NCBI RefSeq assembly: GCF_022760755.1
Contig: NZ_JAIVFP010000001.1
Coordinates: forward strand, 761,501-825,500
From: Candidatus Rhodoblastus alkanivorans
GTDB lineage: Bacteria; Pseudomonadota; Alphaproteobacteria; Rhizobiales; Beijerinckiaceae
Reading direction: 5' to 3'
Length of the DNA: 64,000 nt
Position 1 is the first letter of the stretch, and each line of letters starts with the position of its first letter. This document shows positions 44,345-52,942 of the stretch, piece after piece. The notes under the pieces are model-generated. The model was given only the letters and a program-made list of their open reading frames with translations. It did no database searches and was not told the DNA's origin. A program made the translations under genes and the position numbers.

Positions 44345-44659
44345 ATGCGTCGCACGTCCCTTTTCATTCTTGCGCTCGCCTCCGGCGCGCTGGTCAGCGC
44401 CAGCGCAGAGGCCGCCAGCAAGCACAAGAGCCGCCAGCCCACGTCTCGGGTGCAGACGGATGCGCACGCCGCCGAACTGACCGTGACCAAGCGGAGCTTT
44501 CTCGATCCCGGCAATGTCGTGCCGGTCGACAGCCAGGACCGCTATGCGGGCAACATCAAACATCCGTCCCCGGCGCCGGGGGGCACCTATCGCAACGACA
44601 GTTTCGGCGACTGGCTCCTGCCGGGCAATTTCGGCGTGCCGGGCTTCTACCAGCGCTGA
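44345..44659 (+). CDS. Small secreted protein, function unknown
   Basis: A 104-residue protein with signal peptide MRRTSLFILALASGALVSAS (cleavage near AEA). A basic segment SKHKSRQPTSRV follows, and the remainder has motifs KRSFLDPGNVVPVDSQDRY and GDWLLPGNFGVPGFYQR. AGGAG six bases before the ATG supports expression. A GC-rich hairpin follows the stop. Not recognised; similar short exported proteins are frequent in Beijerinckiaceae-like genomes, to my recollection. Confidence 0.65.
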   Translation: MRRTSLFILALASGALVSASAEAASKHKSRQPTSRVQTDAHAAELTVTKRSFLDPGNVVPVDSQDRYAGNIKHPSPAPGGTYRNDSFGDWLLPGNFGVPGFYQR

Positions 44660-44675
44660 ACGGCGCACACCAAAA

Positions 44676-44703
44676 CGGGGGCCGGACGAATGCCCGGCCC
44701 CCG
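44676..44703. terminator. GC-rich hairpin between the small secreted gene and efp
   Basis: CGGGGGCCGG (44676-44685) pairs with CCGGCCCCCG (44694-44703) around an 8-base loop. It lies 16 bases after the stop of the small secreted gene and is convergent with efp. A T-run is lacking, so a bidirectional or Rho-assisted terminator is only plausible. Confidence 0.55.
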
Positions 44704-44765
44704 CTGAAGTTCTTGTTCGTGGATAATCGTTTCCGCAACGTTGGTTCCGCTTTTCAGGACCTGTT

Positions 44766-45335
44766 TCAGTCCTTGGCGCGCTCGACGTAAGAATTGTCCT
44801 CGGTGAGCACGACGATGCGGGCGCCGACGCCGATATGGGGCGGGACCATCACGCGCAGACCATTGTCCATTTTGGCCGGCTTGTAGGAGGATGAGGCGGT
44901 CTGGCCTTTCACCACCGGCTCGGTTTCGATCACTTCGAGGGTCACGCGGGTGGGAAGCTGGATCGCCACGGCCTGGCCGTTGAAGATCGACAGGATGCAT
45001 TTCATGCCTTCCTGCAGATAGGCGGCCTGTTCGCCAATCACGTCGGGCGGCACGATCACCTGCTCGTAATTCTCGTCATTCATAAAGGTGTAGCCGTCGC
45101 CATCCTGGTAGAGATAGCTGAAATTCATGTCCTCGACATGGGCGCGCTCGACCTGTTCGGTCGTCTTGTAACGCACCGAGGTCTTGTTGCCGTCGGACAG
45201 GCGGCGCATGTCAATCTGGGTCGTCGGCGTGCCCTTGCCGGGGAAAAAGCTTTCGGCGCTCAGCACGACGTAGAGGTTGCCGTCCTCATGCTCGATGATA
45301 TTGCCTTTGCGGACGTTGCTGGCGATGATTCTCAC
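44766..45335 (-). CDS. efp: Translation elongation factor P
   Basis: A 189-residue factor that relieves ribosome stalling at polyproline. KOW-like domain I carries the loop [12 protein letters not shown], where the Lys of PGKG is the site beta-lysylated by EpmA/EpmB. Domains II-III include [16 protein letters not shown] and the signature [20 protein letters not shown]. The GTG at 45335 is the start: AAGGAAA lies about 7 bases upstream and [11 protein letters not shown] is the usual N-terminus. It is divergent from epmA with about 140 bases between. Confidence 0.96.
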   Translation of the reverse strand: MRIIASNVRKGNIIEHEDGNLYVVLSAESFFPGKGTPTTQIDMRRLSDGNKTSVRYKTTEQVERAHVEDMNFSYLYQDGDGYTFMNDENYEQVIVPPDVIGEQAAYLQEGMKCILSIFNGQAVAIQLPTRVTLEVIETEPVVKGQTASSSYKPAKMDNGLRVMVPPHIGVGARIVVLTEDNSYVERAKD

Positions 45336-45476
45336 GCGTCGGTTTCCTTGCAGCGACGCCCGCCGCGCCGGTTGAAGGGACGGGCTGTCGGGTCTATGGA
45401 CCTTTCTTGAAGCTTGCGGCGACACCTATACTCAATCGCCGCCGCAAAGCCAGTTTTTTGTCACCTCGACGGAGCA

Positions 45477-46532
45477 ATGGCGCGAATGGCGCGACAGACC
45501 GCCTTCTGGGCGCCGGAATTTTTTGACGCGCGGCGGACCCGCCTGCATGCGCGGGCAAGAATCGTCAAGGCGGCGCGCAATTGGTTCGAGCGCGAGGATT
45601 TCGTCGAAATCGAGCCGTCGGCCCTGCAGGTCTCGCCCGGCAACGAGACCCATATAGCGGGTTTCGCCACCCGTTTCGAGCCCCTCGGCGCGCCGCCGAC
45701 GACCTATTACCTGCATTCTTCGCCTGAATTCGACTGCAAGAAATTGCTTGCCGCGGGAGAGCGGCGGATCTTTTCGCTCGCCCATGTCTTCCGCAACGGC
45801 GAAAGGACCAGGCTGCACCATCCCGAATTCGCCATGCTCGAATGGTATCGCGCCGAGACGCCCTATCGCGTCTTGATCGACGATTGCGCGGCGCTTTTTC
45901 ACCTCGCGGCCGAGGCTGCGGACGCATGCGAATTTCGCTTTGGCGGTTCGCGGCTCGATCCCCGCGCCGCGCCGGAAATTTTGTCCGTGACGCAAGCCTT
46001 TGCGCGCCATGCCGGCGTCGATCTGCCTGCCCTGCTCGACGATCGCGACGGCTTGGCGCGGGAGGCCGCGCGGCTCGGCGTCCGGGTGAGCGCCGACGAT
46101 CATTGGTCGGACCTGTTCAGCAAGATCATGTCGGAAAAAATCGAGAAAAATCTCGGCCACGGCCGCGCGACCGCGCTCATCGACTATCCGGCGAGCGAGG
46201 CGGCGCTCGCCCGGCGCAAGCCGGAGGACCCGCGCTTCGCCGAGCGTTTCGAACTCTATGGCTGCGGCGTGGAACTGGCCAACGCCTTTGGCGAATTGAC
46301 CGATCCGGTCGAACAGCGCCGCCGCTTCGAGGCCGATATGGCGGAGCGGGCGCGCATTTACGGCTCGTCTTTTCCGATCGACGAGGATTTTTTGGAAGCG
46401 CTCGCTTTCATGCCGCCGGCGAGCGGCTGCGCGCTCGGCCTCGACCGGCTCGTGATGCTCGCGACCGGGGCGGACCATATCGAGGACGTCCTGTGGGCGC
46501 CGGTCGCCGCGCCAGAAGTCAAGGCGCCATGA
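45477..46532 (+). CDS. epmA: EF-P beta-lysine ligase (lysyl-tRNA synthetase-like)
   Basis: A 351-residue protein equal to the catalytic core of class II lysyl-tRNA synthetase without the anticodon domain. Motif 2 is VFRNGERTRLHHPEFAMLEW, motif 3 SGCALGLDRLVMLATG, and the substrate region GVELANAFGELTDP. It transfers (R)-beta-lysine to EF-P. The ATG at 45477 is used; a Met three codons later is an alternative and has a better-spaced GGAG. It overlaps epmB by ATGA and is divergent from efp. Confidence 0.95.
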   Translation: MARMARQTAFWAPEFFDARRTRLHARARIVKAARNWFEREDFVEIEPSALQVSPGNETHIAGFATRFEPLGAPPTTYYLHSSPEFDCKKLLAAGERRIFSLAHVFRNGERTRLHHPEFAMLEWYRAETPYRVLIDDCAALFHLAAEAADACEFRFGGSRLDPRAAPEILSVTQAFARHAGVDLPALLDDRDGLAREAARLGVRVSADDHWSDLFSKIMSEKIEKNLGHGRATALIDYPASEAALARRKPEDPRFAERFELYGCGVELANAFGELTDPVEQRRRFEADMAERARIYGSSFPIDEDFLEALAFMPPASGCALGLDRLVMLATGADHIEDVLWAPVAAPEVKAP

Positions 46533-47611
46533 GCCGAAACATGAGCCAGAAAACCCTGACGCGGCCCGAGGACCTGGTCGCCGCCGGCTTCGCCGGCGCG
46601 AGTGAGATCGAGAGTCTCGCCAAGGTCGCGGCGCGTTACAGCGTCGCCGTGCCGGTGGATGTCGCGGGCCTGATCGAGCGGCGCGACGATCCGCTCGGCC
46701 GGCAATTCCTGCCCGACGCCGCCGAACTGACCATTCTGCCTCACGAGCGCGCCGATCCGATCGGCGACGACGCCCATGAGGCGGTCAAAGGCCTGATCCA
46801 TCGCTATCCCGACCGCGCTCTGCTGAAACTGACCAGTCTTTGTCCGGTCTATTGCCGCTTCTGTTTCCGTCGCGAGCGCGTCGGCGCCGGCACGGAAGGT
46901 CTGCTCGACGAAGCGGCGCTCGACGCCGCCTTTGCCTATCTTGCCGCGCATGAGGAAATCTGGGAGCTGATCGTCACCGGCGGAGACCCGCTCGCCGTCT
47001 CGCCGCGCCGTCTCGCCGGACTTTCGGCGCGGCTGCGCAAGCTCGATCACGTCAAAATCCTGCGGTTCCATTCGCGCGTCCCGGCGCTCGCTCCGGAGCG
47101 GGTGACCGAGGAGGCGATCGCGGCGATGCGCGCCTCCGATAAAACCGTTTATGTCGCGCTCCACGTCAATCATCCGCGCGAATTGACGCCAAAGGCGCGG
47201 GCGGCGATCGCCCGGCTGGTCGATTCGGGCATTGCGATGGTCAGCCAGACCGTGTTGTTACGCGGCGTGAACGATAATGTCGAAACGCTTTCCGCCTTGA
47301 TGCGCTCTTTCGTCGAGAACCGGGTAAAACCCTATTACCTGCATCACGCCGATCTCGCCCCGGGCACGTCGCATTTGCGCCTGCCGCTCGAGGAAGGGCG
47401 GGCGCTGGTCCGCGCCCTGCTCGGACGGATATCAGGTCTCTGCCAGCCTGTTTATGTCGTCGATATTCCCGGCGGGCGCGGCAAGGCGCCGGCGGGGCCG
47501 AATTACTGGCGGCGCGACGGCGAGGCGTGGCGGGTTGAAGATTGGCGCGGAACGAGCCACGCTTACGCCGATCCGCCCGCGCCGGCTGGACAAAGGTCGG
47601 GAGCGCCATGA
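46529..47611 (+). CDS. epmB: EF-P beta-lysylation protein (lysine 2,3-aminomutase-like)
   Basis: A 360-residue radical-SAM, PLP enzyme that converts lysine to (R)-beta-lysine for EF-P. The cluster motif is SLCPVYCRFCFRRERVG. ELIVTGGDPLAVSPRRLAGL and LKLTSLCPVY are typical, and the PLP Lys region lies in VKPYYLHHADLAPGTSH. It starts in the epmA stop (ATGA). Being shorter than clostridial lysine aminomutase fits EpmB. Confidence 0.94.
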   Translation: MSRNMSQKTLTRPEDLVAAGFAGASEIESLAKVAARYSVAVPVDVAGLIERRDDPLGRQFLPDAAELTILPHERADPIGDDAHEAVKGLIHRYPDRALLKLTSLCPVYCRFCFRRERVGAGTEGLLDEAALDAAFAYLAAHEEIWELIVTGGDPLAVSPRRLAGLSARLRKLDHVKILRFHSRVPALAPERVTEEAIAAMRASDKTVYVALHVNHPRELTPKARAAIARLVDSGIAMVSQTVLLRGVNDNVETLSALMRSFVENRVKPYYLHHADLAPGTSHLRLPLEEGRALVRALLGRISGLCQPVYVVDIPGGRGKAPAGPNYWRRDGEAWRVEDWRGTSHAYADPPAPAGQRSGAP

Positions 47612-47663
47612 TTTGGGCTGATTTCCGGCCATTCTCGCGCGGCGAAACGAATTGGAGTTCAAC

Positions 47664-50138
47664 GTGACGCGCTTTCTTTCCCGCGTCCTGCTGGCGCCGC
47701 TCTTGGCCGCATTGCTTATGGGCGGAGCGGTCGCTCCCACCTGGAGCGCGGATACGGCGGCGCCGGCCGCCACCGAAGCGCCGGCGCCGGTCGATCCGGC
47801 CAAGAGCCTCGACTCGGTCAAGCAAAGCCTTGACAAGATCGAGGCCCAAATCGTCGGCGACAGCCTGACCGATGGCGAACTGATCAAGCTGCGGGGGGCG
47901 CTCGATCCGATCTCGGCGCAAATTCAGGCCGTCATCGCTGAAGTCGCGCCCAAGCTCGCGGCGGTCAAGGCGCGGCTCGACCAGCTCGGCAAGCCGCCCG
48001 ATCTCAAGGCCAATCCCAGCGCCGCGCCGGAAGATCCGGCGGTCACCAAAGAGCGCGACGATCAGCAAAAGCTCTTCACGTCGCGCGACGATCTCATCAA
48101 GCGGGCCAATCTCGCGCAGTTGCGGGTCGATCAGATCGCCTCGCAAATCGCCGAACGCCGCCGCACCCTCTTCGCCAATTCCGTCTTCCAGGCCTCATCC
48201 AGCATCGCTTCGCCGAAATTGTGGATGAGCGTGGCGGGCGAAGCGCCGCGCGGCTTCTCCGCCGCGCACGGCGTCTTGATGGATTTCGTGAGCCAGGCCT
48301 CGGAGGCCCTGGCGTGGCGGAACGCCTGGATGTTCGGCTTGTCCCTGCTGGCCCTGATCGTCGCGATCGTCGCTGCGACTCTGCTGGCGCGCCGGGTCAT
48401 TCCACGCGAGAGATCGGGGCGGACGCCCAGCGAATGGCAGAAGGCGGCGGCCGCTTTGTGGACGGCTGCGGCGGTGGCCATCATTCCGGTCGGCGGCGCG
48501 ATGGGGTTTTTCGCGCTTGCCCGTTGGTTCGGCCTCGGCGGGGATGAGTTCAGGCGCTTGTCCGCCGCCCTGTTCCGCGGCGTCGTCGAGTTCGCGCTCG
48601 CGGTCGGGATCGGCAATGCGCTGCTCGCGCCAAACCGCCCGAAATGGCGGCCGGTCGATCTCAGCGACCGGGTCGCCCGGCGCCTGATGAACCTCATTCT
48701 GGTCGTCATCACCTTGATCACGCTCGGAAAATTGTTCGAGGCGCTCGACGCGACAGTTGGCTCCGCGCTGCCGGTGTCGGTCGCGGCGCGAGGAACCTTC
48801 GCTCTTCTCGTCGGTCTCGCCCTGACGCGCGGCCTCTATGGCATCGTCGCCGCGCCGGACGTGGAAGAAAGCCCCAGCGGCCGCCCCGGCAATCTCGTGG
48901 ACGAAAGCCCGTGGTGGCCGCCGATCCGTTTCGCCGCCTGGGCGGCGACCATCGCGGTCATCGGCGCCGATCTCCTGGGCTATGTGGCTTTGTCCTCCTT
49001 CCTGGTCGACCAGATCGCCTGGATGGCGCTCATCATCAGCCTGCTGTTCCTGTTTCTGAAGCTGGCGTCGGAAGGGCTGGAGGGCGCCTTCGGGCCGAAT
49101 TCGCGGCTGAGTCGGGCGCTCATCGCCAGCATCGGCCTGCGCCGGGAGAGCCTGGCGCAGATCGGCGCGCTGCTTTCCGGCGTCGTCTCGCTGACGCTCT
49201 ACGCCGTCGCCGCCTTGCTGGTGATCGCGCCCTGGGGCCTGCAGTCGCACGACATGGTCGGAGCGATGAAATCCGCCTTTTTCGGCTTCAAGATTGGCGG
49301 CGTCACCATCTCGCCCTGGAGCCTGCTCGTCGCGCTCGCGCTGTTCGCGCTGGGCTATACGGTCACCAGCGCGATTCAGAACTGGCTCGAGAAGAGATAT
49401 CTGCCGCTGACCCAGATCGACCAGGGCCTCAAGGCCTCGATCCGCGTCAGCATCGGCTATATCGGCGTTCTGCTGTCGCTGCTTTTCGCGGTCGCGTTCC
49501 TCGGCATCAATCTCGAAAGGCTGGCGCTGGTCGCCGGCGCGCTGTCCGTCGGTATCGGCCTCGGCCTGCAATCGGTCGTCAATAATTTCGTCTCCGGCCT
49601 GATCCTGTTGTGGGAGCGGGCGATCAGGGTCGGCGATCTGGTGGTCATCGGCGACGACCAGGGCTATGTCCGTCGCATCAACGTCCGGGCCACTGAGATC
49701 GAAACCTTCGACCGCGCGACCATGATCGTGCCCAACGGCAATATCATGACCGGGGTGGTCAAGAATTACGTGCGCGGCGATCGGATCGGCCGGGTCAAAA
49801 TCCCGATTCAGGTCCTCTGGGGTTCCGAGCCCGAAAAAGTCCGCGAGACGTTGCTCGACGTCGCCAAATCGCATGAGGAGGTCGTCGGCATCCCGGCGGC
49901 GACGGTTCTGTTCACCAATCTCGGCCTGAACTCGCTCGATTTCGAACTGATCTGCTTTGTCGAGAATGTCGAGCGCACGGGGCGGGTGAAGAGCGATCTG
50001 CTGTTCGCCATTTTCAGCCGCCTCGCGGAAAGCGGGATCCGCATGACGGGTTCGACGCCGGAGATGAATGTGAGCCTGCCCCATATCGAGCCGATGCTCG
50101 ACCGCTATTTCGATCGGCGCTCCGAAAGCAAAGCTTAA
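47664..50138 (+). CDS. Large mechanosensitive channel protein (MscS family, DUF3772-containing)
   Basis: An 824-residue inner-membrane protein. A signal peptide (cleavage near TWSAD) is followed by a periplasmic helical domain of DUF3772 type (about 45-190, SLDKIEAQIVGDSLTDGELI). About ten membrane segments span 210-600. The MscS core has the pore helix and signature GALSVGIGLGLQSVVNNFVS, then GLILLWERAIRVGDLVVIGD and IVPNGNIMTGVVKNY. The cytoplasmic end is MscS-like (LPHIEPMLDRYFDRR). GTG 47664 is preferred because GGAG lies six bases before it. It should act in osmotic down-shock release. Confidence 0.9.
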   Translation: MTRFLSRVLLAPLLAALLMGGAVAPTWSADTAAPAATEAPAPVDPAKSLDSVKQSLDKIEAQIVGDSLTDGELIKLRGALDPISAQIQAVIAEVAPKLAAVKARLDQLGKPPDLKANPSAAPEDPAVTKERDDQQKLFTSRDDLIKRANLAQLRVDQIASQIAERRRTLFANSVFQASSSIASPKLWMSVAGEAPRGFSAAHGVLMDFVSQASEALAWRNAWMFGLSLLALIVAIVAATLLARRVIPRERSGRTPSEWQKAAAALWTAAAVAIIPVGGAMGFFALARWFGLGGDEFRRLSAALFRGVVEFALAVGIGNALLAPNRPKWRPVDLSDRVARRLMNLILVVITLITLGKLFEALDATVGSALPVSVAARGTFALLVGLALTRGLYGIVAAPDVEESPSGRPGNLVDESPWWPPIRFAAWAATIAVIGADLLGYVALSSFLVDQIAWMALIISLLFLFLKLASEGLEGAFGPNSRLSRALIASIGLRRESLAQIGALLSGVVSLTLYAVAALLVIAPWGLQSHDMVGAMKSAFFGFKIGGVTISPWSLLVALALFALGYTVTSAIQNWLEKRYLPLTQIDQGLKASIRVSIGYIGVLLSLLFAVAFLGINLERLALVAGALSVGIGLGLQSVVNNFVSGLILLWERAIRVGDLVVIGDDQGYVRRINVRATEIETFDRATMIVPNGNIMTGVVKNYVRGDRIGRVKIPIQVLWGSEPEKVRETLLDVAKSHEEVVGIPAATVLFTNLGLNSLDFELICFVENVERTGRVKSDLLFAIFSRLAESGIRMTGSTPEMNVSLPHIEPMLDRYFDRRSESKA

Positions 50139-50187
50139 TCCTTTTCGCCGACTTCCTTGCCACTCGCTTTTGACCGGAGCGCCGCGC

Positions 50188-50709
50188 TTGCCTCGTCTTT
50201 CTTTTCCCGCCGTCCGCTTCGCCCTTGCCGCCGCCCCTTTCTGCCTGCTGCTTGCCGGCTGCGCCGAGACCGCGCCGCCCGCCAGGCCCGAGGCCGGCCT
50301 GTTCCAATCCATGGCCGAGCCCGGCGCGACGCTGGACGTCAGGGCGGCGCGCGACATGATCTCGCTTTATCGCCGCAACCATGGCCTGAGCGACGTGACG
50401 ATCGATCCCGGCCTGACGGCGCAGGCCAAGGCGCAGTCCGACGCCATGGCTGCGCGCGACAAGCTCAGCCACGAACTGAGCGGCACGCTCACCCAAAGGC
50501 TGGATCGCGCCGGCTATGAGAAAAACAAGGCGGTGGAGAATGTCTCGGCCGGCTATGACACGATGGCCGAGGCTTTTTCCGGCTGGCGCCAGTCGCCGCC
50601 GCACAACGCCAATCTGCTGGCGCCGGGGATGAAAAGGATGGGGATCGCCGCCGCCTATAATCCGAAATCGCGCTACAAGGTGTTCTGGACATTGGATATG
50701 GCGAATTGA
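50188..50709 (+). CDS. CAP-domain (SCP/PR1-like) lipoprotein
   Basis: A 173-residue lipoprotein. The signal ends in lipobox LLAGC. The CAP domain covers about 50-173: DMISLYRRNHGLSDVTIDPG, MAARDKLSHELSGTL (with the conserved His), VENVSAGYDTMAEAFSGWRQ and SPPHNANLLAPGMKRMGIAA. Bacterial CAP proteins are mostly of unknown activity. TTG 50188 with GGAG eight bases before is chosen; a TTG at 50170 is possible. It is convergent with the amidotransferase gene, with four bases between. Confidence 0.85.
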   Translation: MPRLSFPAVRFALAAAPFCLLLAGCAETAPPARPEAGLFQSMAEPGATLDVRAARDMISLYRRNHGLSDVTIDPGLTAQAKAQSDAMAARDKLSHELSGTLTQRLDRAGYEKNKAVENVSAGYDTMAEAFSGWRQSPPHNANLLAPGMKRMGIAAAYNPKSRYKVFWTLDMAN

Positions 50710-50713
50710 GCGC

Positions 50714-51475
50714 CTATTCGGCCGCCGCGAAGGCGCGGCCGGCGCAATCGGCTGGCCCGAGCCAACGGCTCAGGAAGGCCGAAGTCCAGCGCGCCACCGC
50801 GCCGTCATATTGGAACCAGCCGTCGATATGGCGCTCGCGCTTCTGGGCGCCGGGCTGCTCCATGCGCTCGAGCGCCGTCACCGTCCATTTGCAGATCATG
50901 GCGTAGGTGACGTCGGGGTGGAACTGAAAGCCGAAGGCCTTGTCGCCGACCTGGATCGCCTGGGCCTCGAAATCCTCGCCTTCCGCGAGGAGGACGGCGC
51001 CGTTGGGGCAGTCGAAGCCCTCGCGGTGCCATTGATAGACTCTTGTCGGGAAGGCGCAGTCGCAGAGAGAATGGCCGCGCTGGGTCGGGCGGATAGGATA
51101 ATAGCCGACCTCGACCCGGCCCTCTGGATGGCTTTCGACCCTGTGGCCGAGATGACGCGCCAGCAATTGCGCGCCGAGGCAGATGCCGAGGAAGGGCTTT
51201 TGCTCCTTCAACGGCGCGCCGATCCAGTCGATCTCGCGCTTCAGCCAGTCTTCCTCGTCATTCGCGCTCATCGGCCCGCCGAAGAACACCGCCCCGGAAT
51301 GATCGGCCATGGTTTCGGGCAGGGGATCGCCGAAACGCGGGCGTCTGATGTCCAGCGGGGCGCCCAGTTCGCGCAGCAGCCGGCCGATCCGACCGGGCGA
51401 ACTGTGCTCGCCGTGCAGCACGATCAGCACGGGTTTGCGCGACGGCGCCGTGAACGGGTTGGCGGACGATGGCAT
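50714..51475 (-). CDS. Class I glutamine amidotransferase-like protein
   Basis: A 253-residue stand-alone amidotransferase domain. The nucleophile elbow is FLGICLGAQLLARHLG and the catalytic His is in FGFQFHPDVTYAM. GGPMSANDEEDWLKREIDWI is typical of the GMP-synthase-like amidotransferase subgroup of alphaproteobacteria. The synthase partner and substrate are unknown. It begins two bases after the SDR gene stop and is the third gene of an operon. Confidence 0.88.
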   Translation of the reverse strand: MPSSANPFTAPSRKPVLIVLHGEHSSPGRIGRLLRELGAPLDIRRPRFGDPLPETMADHSGAVFFGGPMSANDEEDWLKREIDWIGAPLKEQKPFLGICLGAQLLARHLGHRVESHPEGRVEVGYYPIRPTQRGHSLCDCAFPTRVYQWHREGFDCPNGAVLLAEGEDFEAQAIQVGDKAFGFQFHPDVTYAMICKWTVTALERMEQPGAQKRERHIDGWFQYDGAVARWTSAFLSRWLGPADCAGRAFAAAE

Positions 51476-51477
51476 GT

Positions 51478-52290
51478 TCAGGAGGCCTCCTTGTCCGCGC
51501 GGCGCAGTTGCAGCGACCCAACCAGCGCCAGAATGGCGGGTTTGGGGATGAAAGTCATGGCCCTGATCATCAATTTGTTCAAAAGGCCGGGAATCACGAC
51601 CCGTTTTCCCGCCATCATCCCGTCATAGCCGATCCTCGCGACTTCGGGCGACGTGAGCGCGCCGACGAAAACCTGCTTCTGCATTCTGTCCGAGAAGCGC
51701 GCCCGCCTCTGGAAGCCGGTCGGCGTCGCGCCGGGACACAGGGCGGTGACGGAGACGCCGCGCGGCGCAAATTCGACCGAGAGCGCCTCGGTGAAGGATA
51801 GAACATAGGCCTTGCTGGCGTAATAGATCGCCATGCCCGGTCCCGGCATGAAGGACACGATGGAGGCGACATTGAGCAGCCGGCCCTTCGTCTCGCTGAG
51901 TTTTGGCGCAAAGATGAGGCTCAATTCGGTCAAGGCGCGGATATTCAGGTCGATCATGCCTAATTGTTCGGCGAGATCGCCCTCGGCGGCGGGACCGAGC
52001 GCGCCATAGCCGGCGTTGTTGACCAGAATGTTCGGGCTCGCGCCCGCCTCATCCAAAGCGGCGGCGAGGGATTTGGCGGCGTCCTTCTGGCTCAGGTCGA
52101 GATCGAAAACCAGGGGACGGGGGTTTTTCTGCCCAGGAAGCGCCGCGATTTCGTCGGCCAAAGCGTCGAGCGCGGCGCGGTTGCGCGCAACCAGCGCGAG
52201 GTCATGGCCCTTCACGGCGCCGACCCGGGCGAGATCGGCGCCGATGCCGCCCGAAGCGCCGGTGATCAGCATGACCTTTCGCGCGCTCAT
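51478..52290 (-). CDS. Short-chain dehydrogenase/reductase
   Basis: A 270-residue NAD(P)-dependent enzyme. The cofactor loop is MLITGASGGIGADLARVGA, followed by VLVNNAGYG-like ILVNNAGYGALGP. The catalytic triad has Ser in NVASIVSFMPG and YxxxK in IYYASKAYVLSFTEAL. The C-terminal extension with AGKRVVIPGLLNKLMIRAM fits DltE-like SDRs, some of which act on fatty acyl groups. It overlaps the TerB gene by ATGA. The substrate cannot be assigned. Confidence 0.9.
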   Translation of the reverse strand: MSARKVMLITGASGGIGADLARVGAVKGHDLALVARNRAALDALADEIAALPGQKNPRPLVFDLDLSQKDAAKSLAAALDEAGASPNILVNNAGYGALGPAAEGDLAEQLGMIDLNIRALTELSLIFAPKLSETKGRLLNVASIVSFMPGPGMAIYYASKAYVLSFTEALSVEFAPRGVSVTALCPGATPTGFQRRARFSDRMQKQVFVGALTSPEVARIGYDGMMAGKRVVIPGLLNKLMIRAMTFIPKPAILALVGSLQLRRADKEAS

Positions 52291-52808
52291 GGCTTGACCT
52301 CAGCTGTGGCCGGCGCATCGAGGTCCCACGGTCCCGGCGCGTCGGGGTCGCAGCCTTGCTCCTCGCGGACCTTGCGCCGCATGGCGAGGCGCTCGCACGA
52401 CGGCACGTTGAGCAGTTCGGAGACCCGCCAAATGATGTTTTCCTCGAATTCCTGCACTGCGCCATCGGCATAAGCGATGTTCCACATCATCTCGACCAGC
52501 CGGCGGCGGTCAGGCCCGCTCATCGAATGTTTCAGAACCGAGGTGAAGCCGTAAAGATCGACCGATTCGCGGTCACGTTCGCGCGCCTCGGCCAGCAGGC
52601 GTTCGGCGGAGTCGACGTCGAGGCCGAAACGCTGCTGGAGCAGGAGGAGAAGCGCGCGCTTTTCGGAATCGGTGAAAAAGCCGTCGATTTCGGCGACATG
52701 GACGAGCAAAGCCGCGGCGGCGACGCGCAACTCGCTTTCGCCGAAATCCCGTTCGACGGGTTCGGAGCCGGTCAGGTCATCGATGAACCGCCGCAACCTT
52801 TCAAACAT
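52287..52808 (-). CDS. TerB-family protein
   Basis: A 173-residue alpha-helical protein. HVAEIDGFFTDSEKRALLLL, LAEARERDRESVDLYGFTSV and IAYADGAVQEFEENIIWRVS match the TerB fold, including the paired Asp residues of DGFFTDSE and YADGAVQEFE proposed to bind metal. It is linked to tellurite resistance in some bacteria but is widespread with unknown function. ATG 52808 is chosen because the N-terminal helix MFERLRRFIDDL starts there. It is the first gene of a TerB-SDR-amidotransferase operon. Confidence 0.85.
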   Translation of the reverse strand: MFERLRRFIDDLTGSEPVERDFGESELRVAAAALLVHVAEIDGFFTDSEKRALLLLLQQRFGLDVDSAERLLAEARERDRESVDLYGFTSVLKHSMSGPDRRRLVEMMWNIAYADGAVQEFEENIIWRVSELLNVPSCERLAMRRKVREEQGCDPDAPGPWDLDAPATAEVKP

Positions 52809-52942
52809 GAGTGGACCCGCCCAGACGCATTCCCCCGAAGATGGACCCAGCTTCCTAAATGAAGCATTAACCATGCCGGAATGGCCCGGCAACCGGCAAA
52901 AATACCGGCGCCGCAGCGCAAAAATGCAACAGCGAGCTCAGG

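Noticed and set aside
48195-50357. 720-residue open frame opposite the MscS-type gene
   Set aside because: Typical long antisense frame of GC-rich DNA; the plus strand encodes a clear channel protein.
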